Below are positions 43,526 through 53,542 of a DNA stretch of 64,000 nucleotides, one piece after another. Origin of the DNA: Posidonia oceanica (taxonomy: Eukaryota > Streptophyta > Magnoliopsida > Alismatales > Posidoniaceae); contig JAZBRS010000049.1 of NCBI GenBank assembly GCA_037176725.1, forward strand, positions 16,696,001 through 16,760,000, read 5' to 3'. Under the pieces are notes generated by a model. That model had not been told where the DNA came from. It worked only from the letters and a program-made list of their open reading frames with translations, and did not search any database. Position numbers and translations under genes: made by a program. Each line of letters begins with the position of its first letter. The stretch's first letter is position 1.

Positions 43526-46390
43526 AGTGGCAGGAAGCTGGGTTACTACAGGTTGGGCAGGGATTTGGCTAGCTACAGGCCGGCTCGGAGTTGGATCTGC
43601 TATGGGTTGGCTAGAGGGTGGGGGCATAACAGGTCTAGGGTGAGTTGGCCTAATTGTCGGTGTTGGGGGCCTGTAAACCCTCCCCGATCGCGTTACTTCC
43701 GCGCACGTCTCTGTGGCGTAGCTGTAAGGGACGCGATGGGTGTCCAGGGTCAAATCAATGACGACTGGAGCACGTGCTGCGAGCACAGGAGGGGTTACAG
43801 GGGGACCTACAGGATACTGAGGTCTCTCTAGAAGGTATGGTTGTTGGGGTGGGAAGGCTGGGGCAGGTTGAGGTCTGCCTAGAAGGTGTAGCTGAGGTCG
43901 CCCTAAGAGGTGGATGGGGGAACTAGGCTGGGCCCTAGCTAGAAGGTGCACAGGGGATTGAGCCTGAGGAAGCACGGTGGGAGGCGCGAGAGGGCGCTCC
44001 GGCCTGGCACGCGGTCGGATCAAGTGAATTCCCGACTTGGAGCCGGCAACTGCCGTGAGATAGAGACTAACTGGAAAAGGCTCAGAGATGTCAGAAATGA
44101 GATCAGAAGGGTCTACCACAGAGGTAGCAGGCCCAGAGGGAAAGACAGAATGGATGCCTGAGGTTCCCGCCCCTCCCGGATAAGAGTGCTCCGGTAGGGG
44201 TTGGTGGATGATGCCAGAATGAGGGGGAACAGCTGAATGTGCAGATGCATGAGTGTGTGCTTGAGTGGATGCCTCGTGCGTGTCAATCACAATCGTTCCC
44301 GATTCGATCAGGTCCTGAATTGCGTTCCGTAGGGAGAAGCAATTGTCCGTCGAATGCCCGACGCTTCGATGGAAATTGCAGAAGAGGTTTGCCCTAAACC
44401 AATGCGGCAGAGGACTTGGCCGCAGACGAACCTCCGGGAACTTCAGGAGCGATGCAACCTTTGGCAAGATGACCGTGAGCGGTTCCACCAGTGGGGCGAA
44501 TTTCCGCTTCTCAGTGGGTGGCCTTCTTTGCCTCTGGTATGAGCCTTGCTGAACCAGTGCGGCAGGGTAGACCGGTCTAGCGGTGGTTGTGATTTGTGGT
44601 GTGGGTGGATTCCTAGGTGCAGGAGCATACACCATCTGAGCTGGGGCAGGCCGGGATGGCAAGTGAACAGGCACAGCAGGAGAGTCGACGAATGCAACAG
44701 CGGTTTTCGGCGAGTCCTTCCTCTTCGGGCGGTTGTTGCTGCTGCCGCTGTTGTTGTTGGGGGCATTGCTGTTGGCACTGTTGCTGCTGATCGTGGCCTG
44801 CTTAGCGAACGCAGAGAGAGCCGGGAAGTTGCCACTCCGCAAAGAACTCTCCACGCGCGCTCCAGCTCTGATGAGTGCCGCAAAAGTAGTGACTGGTTGG
44901 ATGCTAAGCAGAGCTCCGAGAGACGGCTGCGCCCCTTTGATAACGATCTCGATAGACTCCTCATCAGAGGGTCTATCTCGAACTTGAGAGGCAAGGGCGC
45001 GCCAGCGGCCGACGTACTCCCCGAACGGCTCGCCGGAATTCTGTTTGATTGCGATCAAGTCCGCCCTCTTTGGGACCAGATGGAGGTTGAAGGTGTATTG
45101 TTCCAGGAACGCCTGACTGAGGTCGTTCCAAGTCTTGATGGCTGACATATCAAGCGATTTGAACCACTTGAGTGCCGGCCCGGTCAAACTCTTCTGGAAC
45201 AGGCGGATCAACAACCTTTCGTCAGCCTGAAGCTGAGCGAGATCACCGCAATACGCCTTCAGGTGTGCTACGGGGCAGCCCCTACCATTATACTTCTCGA
45301 AGTCTGGGATTTTGAACTTCGGAGGGAGTACCGCCTCTGGAAAGCAGCAGAGGTCCCGGAATTGGTAGGTCTGGTGCTCAGTACCCTGCACTAGTCGTAG
45401 TGCCTTCTCCAAGACGTCCATCCGGTTGTTGATGGGGTCTGGATTTGCTGCTGTAGGAGAGGGATCAGCAGGGGTATTGAGCACATACGCCGAATGGGTC
45501 GCACCTAAGTGCTCCTCCGGATCTACCATAGCGTCGCCTGATGGAGCAACGGGATGGCCAGCGTATCCGTGGTGGGGGACTGTGTATGCAGGAGTGTATG
45601 TAGGATGCTGGACCTGATGCAGAGGAGAAGAGTAGATGCCATGCTGTGCTGTGGGAGGAGTAGGATGACGGAGCACCAGTTGCTGTACGGGCGGGGTGCC
45701 AGACAGCGAGCCAGTGAGGTATTGGGCTCCAGCTGGTCCAAAAGACTGACCACCAAAGGGAAGTGGAGCATGCTGTGCTAAGCATTGTGCAGAAGGAGGC
45801 GGCAAACGGGCCCCCATCGTCGGAACCGTGAGCAGTTGCGACGATGGTCGAGGCAGAGGTGTGGAGGTCGATGCATGGAATGCAGGAACTGACCTCAGTG
45901 GAACCTCGGGAACGACAGGAATAGAGGAAGGATGAACTGATAGAGCCATGCCCTGCAGTCTCTGGGCAAGCTCCATCAGGTGCTGGTACTGCGCCTCGGG
46001 CGTCCCGGCAGCGGGAACGCTGAAGTGCAGTGCCGACGAAGGCTGAGAGACAAATGGCACGGACACAGACTGTCCGGGAGGAAAGGATTCTACAGTAAAG
46101 GTCGCAGCAGCGGTAGAAGGGATGTCGAAAGCGACGTATCCTTGGGATGGAGGGGGCAGTGGCGTCTCCGAAACGCGGGTAACGGCCGTCAAGATAGACT
46201 CGACGACCGGATCCGGAGGAAGAGATGCTTGCCACTGTCCCGGGACGTACTGAGAACCTAGAGACGTCAGGGGAGGAAACCCTGGCGTCGGAGGGGGAAC
46301 AAGGGGGACAGAAGGAGCAACCGGAGGGGCCGGAACGGAAACACCCTCCGTGACAGGAATGAAGGAAGGCTTACTAACATACTGGGCCAT
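43448..46390 (-). CDS. gag: Gag of element C
   Basis: Open gag frame from the conserved ATG (MAQ) to a stop reached after the frameshift. The frame is open further upstream, but only a TTG precedes MAQ, and MAQ is shared with B. It has a Pro/Ser-rich N-terminal half, then a retrotransposon gag core with L-I-R-L-F-Q-K-S-L, W-F-K-S-L and W-R-A-L-A-S segments (about 44850-45280). A zinc-knuckle-like C-x2-H-x4-H-x4-C near 44330-44385 follows, then a long Pro-rich tail. It would form the particle core and bind RNA. The last 20 or so residues are read out of frame relative to A and B. Confidence 0.88.
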   Translation of the reverse strand: MAQYVSKPSFIPVTEGVSVPAPPVAPSVPLVPPPTPGFPPLTSLGSQYVPGQWQASLPPDPVVESILTAVTRVSETPLPPPSQGYVAFDIPSTAAATFTVESFPPGQSVSVPFVSQPSSALHFSVPAAGTPEAQYQHLMELAQRLQGMALSVHPSSIPVVPEVPLRSVPAFHASTSTPLPRPSSQLLTVPTMGARLPPPSAQCLAQHAPLPFGGQSFGPAGAQYLTGSLSGTPPVQQLVLRHPTPPTAQHGIYSSPLHQVQHPTYTPAYTVPHHGYAGHPVAPSGDAMVDPEEHLGATHSAYVLNTPADPSPTAANPDPINNRMDVLEKALRLVQGTEHQTYQFRDLCCFPEAVLPPKFKIPDFEKYNGRGCPVAHLKAYCGDLAQLQADERLLIRLFQKSLTGPALKWFKSLDMSAIKTWNDLSQAFLEQYTFNLHLVPKRADLIAIKQNSGEPFGEYVGRWRALASQVRDRPSDEESIEIVIKGAQPSLGALLSIQPVTTFAALIRAGARVESSLRSGNFPALSAFAKQATISSNSANSNAPNNNSGSSNNRPKRKDSPKTAVAFVDSPAVPVHLPSRPAPAQMVYAPAPRNPPTPQITTTARPVYPAALVQQGSYQRQRRPPTEKRKFAPLVEPLTVILPKVASLLKFPEVRLRPSPLPHWFRANLFCNFHRSVGHSTDNCFSLRNAIQDLIESGTIVIDTHEASTQAHTHASAHSAVPPHSGIIHQPLPEHSYPGGAGTSGIHSVFPSGPATSVVDPSDLISDISEPFPVSLYLTAVAGSKSGIHLIRPRARPERPLAPPTVLPQAQSPVHLLARAQPSSPIHLLGRPQLHLLGRPQPAPAFPPQQPYLLERPQYPVGPPVTPPVLAARAPVVIDLTLDTHRVPYSYATETCAEVTRSGRVYRPPTPTIRPTHPRPVMPPPSSQPIADPTPSRPVASQIPAQPVVTQLPATTPLELAQPTPFCQKEPTQGRLDLPA

Positions 46391-47699
46391 TGCTGACCTA
46401 GAGCGCGTGAGGACAGGGCTGCGACGAGTGGGCAAACGGCGATTCCTAATAGGAGCTATCGTCGCAAAGGCGGATAGCTCAGAAAGGGAATGGTCGCGAA
46501 CAAGGTCGCAACAGGGGTGTCAGAAAGGGTCGGCACTCAAGCTCCAGCAAGGGAAACTCGCTTACCGATCACTGCTGACACAACAGAAGGAAATTAGGGT
46601 TAGAAACCGAAAGACAGATGCAAATGAGTTAAGTTAGATGGCATGAATGATATGTATGCTTTCTAGTATGCCCCCCTCAACTTATCTAGTATTTCTTAGT
46701 AGGTGATCTACTTCGGGTATCCCTGGATGTACGGGTCACCGACTCAGGTCAGAAAAGTGGGTTCCTTGCCTAACTCCTGGCCCAGAGCTCAGGTAATGAC
46801 AGGGTGGTGCGTTGGTGGCCTCTACCCCGCCGAGGCGTGGGTGGTACCCTCTACTAACACCGACACGACCCCTAAACAAAAAGGGGGGACAGACCGACTG
46901 ACTTGCGCCATGCCCAAAGCAGTGGAACAAGAGGTCGGGCCTATCCTTCGCAAACTAATAGGTGGACTCAGATGAGAAGATGTATGCCCTATATGATGCT
47001 TATGCAAATGATTAAAGTCTTTTATCTTGCGTGTTTTATTAACCCAAGGGGGTGAAGGATTGTTTGAAGTCTCTAGTTGCTCCTAGAAGTTCGTTTTACT
47101 TGCTGTTTTTAGTTAACCATGGGGAGAGCAAACAAGTTTCTACTATCCTAGGCATGGCATGTGCGAAAGGGAAGGAAATCAGTCAAACATGGCAAGCAAA
47201 CAACATACAACACAGCAAAAGGCAAGTGTATGGCATGTGTGAGTGTTTGTGAGCATAATGGTGAAGAAAAACATTCGTCAAGTCAAAAGGCATGTATGCA
47301 AGGCATGTGCGTGCGTAGTGACATAGCAAAGGTGTAAAAGAAGCATTCAACATTCCAAAGGCATGTATCGTTGCCAAACAAGTATGTAGGCATGCAATGT
47401 GCCAGAAATGAAGCAATAATAAGCAAGTAAGGTAAAGAAAATAAAGACAGGTAAGCTGTAAAGCGAATAAAAGTAGAAGCAAGGGAATAAGTAAATAAAC
47501 AAGCAACAAGGACGGAGCAAAACAAAAGTGAGCGCAAACCGAGGCAAAAGAGGTGCAAAACCAAAACAAAGTAGCCACGAAGCGACTTGCTAGGTGTTTG
47601 CACAGAAAAGCGAGCAAAACAGGGAAAGAAGGCACAAAAGGCAGACAAAGCTGCAAAACAGGCGAGCGGAAAAGCCAGGAACGAAAGCCGGAGTCTACA
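46391..47699 (-). other. Leader of element C
   Basis: About 1.3 kb, no supported ORF. 46690-46975 is strongly conserved with 57710-57980 in B, including CGGGTCACCGACT and CAGGGTGGTGCGTTGGTGGC. The part nearer the primer site is rich in GCAAAA / AGGCATG words and aligns with D. Confidence 0.75.
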
Positions 47700-47717
47700 T
47701 CCCCAGTAGAGTCGCCA
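47700..47717 (-). promoter_or_regulatory. Primer binding site of C, two bases altered
   Basis: Reads TGGCGACTCTACTGGGGA on the minus strand. Compared with B and D, a single CG dinucleotide has become TA. The expected partner is tRNA-Arg. Confidence 0.8.
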
Positions 47718-47718
47718 C

Positions 47719-50700
47719 TGTAGCAATCCCGATCGGAATCAGGCTCGCTATTAGCGACGATTGGATCCGAGGAAGAGGCTCAACTCGAAAACACTTAAAA
47801 TCGAGGAGAAAAAGGAAGATAAGACAAATCAGAGTCGCCACCATGTCTATTAACGGAAGATAGGGAAAACCGGGGAAATGCGTGGATTGAACACGCAAAA
47901 CCAAGCAAAAAATGCAAAGCAAAGCAATGCAAGGGAAAACAAATGCAAATGCATGCAAATGAGATGACTCTAGCCTAGGATAAAGCGATATGGTCATTGC
48001 GGGCCAAAAGACAGGGCAAGGACTCCTATTACGTGCGGGGAAGGTGTTAGGCACCCCCGACACGCCCGAGAATCGGTCTTTCTAGGCTTACGCTCGTATA
48101 CGCAGGGAAATGGAGGTCTGAATGCCTATGTGCCTAAATGAATGCTCAAGGTGTGCTCTAAGTGGAAGGATGCAAAGCAAGGAAGTAAACGTGCTGTCTA
48201 AGTGCTCAGCTACGCTATCTGTGTTCCGAACCAGGCGAAACCCAGCTCGTGAGAACTCCAAGCAGTAAGCATCACGGCCCTATATGCAAATGCAAGCGAA
48301 AAAAGCAAAACAACGGGAAAACCATGCAATGCAATCGACATGCAAGAGGAAACGGCATAAAACGTGCAAAACGAGGCAAGGAACGAAAACGGCACGTGAA
48401 ACGGTGCAAAAAGACAAGATCGGCACGTAAAACGGCGCGAAAGACAAAGTAGGCACGCAAAACGGTGCCAAAACGAAAGCGGATGCGCAAAACAGCGTAA
48501 AAGAGAAAGGGGCACGCAAAATGGTGCCAAAACGAGAGCGAGCGCGCAAAACAGCGCAAAAGAGAAAGCAGGCACGCAAAATGGTGCCAAAGCGAGAGTG
48601 GGTACACAAAACGGTGCCAAAAGCAGCGAAACAAAAACCTCGGAAAAGCTTTGCAAATGCTAATGCAAAGAAAGAGATTGGAAGAAGTAAAAGGAGAAGT
48701 AGAACAACGCATGTGTGAGAACAGGCGCTGTCCAGGGCCATACAGAGTAGGTGTGAAGACCTACAAAGGGGAGAAGTGAGCAAATGGAGGGATTACCACT
48801 TTTTTGTGACTGTTTCCACTAAACCGTTCCACGAAGTGTCTCTCACGCTGCCCAAAGCTCGCGGCGCGATCGGATCGTAGAAAAGGGGGAAGAAGGTCGC
48901 ATTAAGTGGCGAATCTAGGGAAGACACAACACAAAACCCTTGGGGAAACGCGAAACGAGGATCGGAGTTGATAGACAAGAAGAGGAGGCCCTATTCTACA
49001 TGCTCAAAGAGATAGAAAGCGAAAACAAAGCAAAGAATGCAAATGGCATGCGAATGAATGCAATGCAGGGGTTCCGGAGGACATACCTGGAAATCCTGGG
49101 GCCTGATCATAAATCTGTTTGGTCCATGCTGAAGAGCGCTTTGCTGCGATCGCCTGGGCAGCTTACTTGAGAAGATCCAACGGCCGGATCGGAAGATATC
49201 GCAGCTTCAAGGTAGAAGGACCAGAACAGGGGAGAAGAACAGATCTAAGTGTTCAGGAGGTCCTAGGGGTGTGCAAAAGGTCCTCCCAAGTAAAGCGGAG
49301 CTAAAAGGTGCTTAGTGTGTGCGAAGGGATGCTAAAATGCAAAGCTAAATGAATGCAGGATGCATGCAAAAGCAAGAAGAGGCAAGAAGGGAAATTTTGG
49401 AAAAAACAGGGATTCAGATGCATTTTTGAAAAGAGAAGGGGGCTAAATGCAAATTTTTGAAAAGGATGGGGCCCACAAAGGAGAGTTTTGAAAACAGGAG
49501 AAGGCAGAGGGTTATTTTGCAAAAGACTGGGTTCAGAAAGCCATTTTGAAAAGAGGGTATGCATCAGAAGAAGTTTTGAAGGCAAATGGAAATCAGAGTG
49601 CAATTTTGAAAAATTCTGGGGTCTAAAGTGCAATTTTTCCAGAAAACAGGGTTCTGGGGAGTCCGGGAATGCAAGTGGAGGGTCTACATGCAATTTTGTA
49701 AGCATGGGAGCTAAGATGCAACTTTAGGGGCAAAACAGTCTTTTTACATGGTTTTAAAAGGATACAAGGACCTATGTGTCATTTTTAAAACATGCAAGGG
49801 TCAAACATGCAATTTTATATGCAAAACATGCTCTGAAAACAGAAAGACAGGACTGATGTGCAACTTTTGGGAAAAACAGGGTTCAAAATGCAATGTAATA
49901 AGCTAAAATGCATGCAAAATGATTACTGTGCATTTAAAAAGGACCTATATGCAAAAATAAAAAAACAGGAGGCAAAATATGCAATGCAGTATGCAAAAAT
50001 CAAAAATGAAACCTAAGTTGCTACAATGCATGGACCTAAATGTAAAAACAGTAAAACATGGGGATACAGAATGCAATATGATATGGTAAACTATATGCAA
50101 TTAAATGGTCTGATTTGAAACAGGACCTATATGCAAAAATTGAAAACAGAGGGATTAAAACATAAAAAATTACAACTACACAGCACAGTAAAAGGATCGG
50201 AATGTAAATACAGAAAAATAGGAATAAATGAAGCAATTTAGCATGGTATTAAATTTAAAACTAAGCAGATTAAACATCCTGAGGACCAGAATGCAAAAAT
50301 GAAGCAACTTAGGGCAAACATGCAATATTCACACAGAAACTATATTACTGGAAAAATAACTAAACAGTAATCTACCGGCGGTGAGAGGTACTGTAGCAGT
50401 GAGCCACCGGACCTCAGCACCGTCGGCACAGAGGGCTTGAGGAGACGCAGGAGGGCGGAGGCTGCTGCCGGCGTTCGTGCGGAGCTTCGGAGACCATCGG
50501 GGCGTCGTTCCGTCGGCTGGAGCATCTGGAGGACCGGAGGCCGGTGCCGGAGAAGACGACCTGTCCGGCGAGTCGAGGACGGAGCAGGAGGATCGGAGCC
50601 TTGCTTCTGGACGGCGGGAAAGCAGCAGAGGGAGGAGAGAGAGCGGAGAAAGTGAGAAATTACCTATCTTCGCGCCTGGAATGCGCTCCCGACCTCGGCA

Positions 50701-53537
50701 GTGTCGGAACTGGCCGGCGATGGCTGTCTGGTTGCAGCGGCGATCTCCAGCGGCTCGCGGTGGCTGGGACTCCTTCAGGACGATCTCCCGGTGCTCCCCG
50801 AGTGATCGGACCGAGCTTCTGCAGCTCGAGCGGAGAAATGGATTTTGTGGGTTGTCAGTAAGCAGCCGGAGGTGGGGGGCCTTGTCTGCTGCTCGTCCGG
50901 CGGAGTGGAGCCTTCCGGGGGGTTGCTGGGAGTCTGGAGAGGGGATTTAGGTGATCGGAGCGGTTTTCTGGAGAGTGCGGAAGGAATTTGAGAGTCGGGT
51001 CGATTTTGGGTCTGTGGTCAGCTAAGGTGTTTGTTGTGGAGTTCGGAAGCTGTGGTGGATGGTTGGGTTCGAGGTCGGAGGCTCTGGAAAGGTGGTGGTT
51101 CAGGGATTGTTTGGGTGGATTTTGGGAGAAGGCTGTAGGCTGAAGTGGAGGGAATTGCTGAAGGAGGAGTGTTGGGTTGCAGTGGTGATTAGGTGGAGTT
51201 TCAGGGCGGTTTTAGGTGGTGAAAAGGCAATGGGATGGCGGGAGATGAAGGCTGGTAGTTGGGTGAGATTGGGGAAGCAACTGGGAGAAGAATGGAGGTT
51301 GTGAAGGTTGCTGGATTATGGGAAAAAGGAGAGGAGGATTTTCTGAATTTTGGGAAAGAAACGGGAGAGGTTTCAGGAGTGGGAATGGTCTGGGATTTGG
51401 TTTTCTCTCCGGGGTGCTAAGGGAGACTCACCGGCTCTCTCCCACTGCTCTCTTCTCTCTGGAATTGGAGGGTGAATAGGGGGAGGGAAGAAGGTCGCTC
51501 AGGTGGGGAAGATGCAATGGAATTCCTCCCTGGGATGCTCTCCACTCTCAGGACGACGCCAAAGCTCTCTCTCTGAAGGAGGAAGAAGGAGCGGAAGGTT
51601 TTGTTCGAGTGGGAGCACTCGAATGCAATTGCAGGAAGTGGCTTGGGAAGGCTGGTTGCAGGAGATTGGCAGCAATCGACAGGGAGTTGGCAGCTATGGC
51701 AATGAGGAGTAGGCCGGCGAGAGGCGTGGCCTAGGGAGCTGCAAACGCCGAAAGGTGGAGCGAAGGCAGAGGAAGAGTGCTGCAACGGGCGGCCGGCTAT
51801 GAGAGGGTGAGTCTGCAGAGGAAGCGTGCTGAGATTTCAAAATCAGAGAGGGAAGGAGAGGAGGAAGAAGAAGCAAGGTGCTGCTGTTGGCAGAAAGAAA
51901 TGAAAGAAAGGAAGAAAGGAAAAAGGGAGGAGGGATCAGGGGCCTGACGAGCTAGAGAAAAAAAGAAAAAAAATAAAGAGGAAGGAGAGAAACGGGCTGA
52001 CGGGCCCAGCAAGGAAAAAAGGAAATAAAAATGAGAAAGAAGAAAGAAAGAGAGGGAAAAGAAGAGAAATAAAATAGGAAAAAATAAATTAAAAATACTA
52101 GAAAGGTTGTGTTGTGAGTTAGGATTTTAATTAGATTTTTTTAATGACTGTTTTGGGTTAATTAGTGTGTTTTGGGCTTGATTAGGGTTTTAGGGTTTTG
52201 TTTTGTTCTTAATTTGTTTTCCACTTGATTAAATGTTTGTTAAATCTTTTAAATTGTTTTTTAAATTGTATTTTTCTTGTTAAGCACTTAGGATGTTTAA
52301 TTAGGATTTTTAAGATTTATTTTTATATTGATTAGAATGGGTTTTGGGCTTTTTAGTTCTAGCCTTTTAGGTTTTTCTTTCTTAAGTCTTTTGAATTAGG
52401 TTTTGATTTTTTATTTGTTAATTTTTCTTGATGTTTTTTTTAATTAGGTTTCTCTTGTCTGATTAAGTGTTTTTTAAGTCTTTTAATGTGTTCTTCATTT
52501 TTTTTTTTTTAATTAAGTCCTTAGGTTGTTTTTTTCTTAGGCTTGTTAGGTTAGGCTTTTTCTTTCATTAATTGTTTATCTTAGGGTTTTAATTGTTTTA
52601 CTTCTTTTTAGGGTTTGTTTTTTTTAATTCTTTCGATAGAGTTTTCACTTTAGGTTGCTTTTGATTTTATTTCAGTTTTTTTTTCTTTGATTTTACAGTA
52701 TTTTCTTTTAGTTTGTTTTGCATTTTTTAGTTTGCATGCTTGATTTCTTTTTTAGCTTGATTTAGTTAAGTTTGAGTTTTTAATTGTTTGTTTAATGTTT
52801 TTTAATTATTTTTCTTAGAACTCTGATTTGTTTCTTTTATGTTTTGGGGTTTTACGGATTTTTAGGGATTTTTATGGGTTTTTGCAAAAGAGAGAAAAGG
52901 GAAAGAGAAGGAGGAAAGGAATGGAAAAAGAGGGAAGTAAAAGGAAAAGAGATAGGTTTGAGGGAAATGATTTTTAAAATTCAGGGAAAATGCTAAAAAT
53001 AAAATAAAAATAGGAATAAGATAGAGAAAGGATAGAAGTACAAAGGGGGCCCACAGCCAAGCCAGAAAGAGAACAAGAGGGTGATGAAAAGAGGGATGAT
53101 AATCAGGAGAGAGAAAACGATAATTTGGGCAAATGAGAGGCTTAGAGGTCTTGGAATGGGATGAAAGTTGGAGAGTGGGTAGTCTAGGGTTTGAGGAGCT
53201 GGCTCTGAAGTTTTGGTTTGATTCCAAGGAGGTTTTGGAGGGGTTTTAAGGTGTAGAAAAAGGGGAGTTTTACCTAGGTTTTCTAGGATTTTTGGGAATG
53301 GTCTTGATTTGAATTTTTGCGGGTTTTTGGGTAGGTTTGCTAAGTCATCAGGGGTGAGTTTTCCTGTGGATTTTGGTCAGGTTTTGAGCTTGGGAAGAGG
53401 GGTAAAGGCTTAGGTCAAGTTTGGCTGGTTTTGAAGGGTAAAGAAGAGGGTTAGGGTTTGGTTTGGTTTGAGTTTGAGTCCAGCAGTCACTAGGAGGGCT
53501 CCAAATGGTCCAAGCCTGCCAAGATGGGGTGTCAACA
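47719..53537 (-). repeat. 5' LTR of C, 5819 bp
   Basis: Nearly identical to the 3' LTR of C. Its right end TGTTGACACC abuts the CCCGC duplication. Differences from the partner LTR concentrate in 47719-49070 (about 30), with about 15 in the remaining 4.5 kb. Monomer array at about 48340-48635, mid-LTR hairpin at 50375-50426, AT-rich block at about 52030-53000. Confidence 0.95.
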
Positions 53538-53542
53538 CCCGC
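53538..53542. repeat. Target site duplication of C, right copy
   Basis: CCCGC, matching 27072-27076. Confidence 0.95.

Larger units (their letters stand above)
27077..53537 (-). mobile_element. Element C: complete 26.5-kb Tat/Ogre-type retrotransposon
   Basis: Minus-strand element with two near-identical LTRs (5819 and 5821 bp), primer site, leader, gag, pol, sense PMD-like ORF, repeat-rich 3' region and polypurine tract, bounded by the 5-bp duplication CCCGC. Hand comparison of the two LTRs finds about 45 differences (about 0.8%), mostly transitions. Insertion was therefore recent relative to B. The pol frame is broken in several places although gag and the PMD-like ORF are open. Confidence 0.96.

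Noticed and set aside
43480..43530. Programmed frameshift between gag and pol in C
   Set aside because: A and B read through this point in one frame, and the local bases do not form a standard slippery heptamer in the gag frame. A single-base lesion is simpler.
46391..46435. Upstream non-ATG start for C gag (TTG-led extension)
   Set aside because: The ATG at MAQ is shared by B and C; the extension only reflects an open frame without an ATG.
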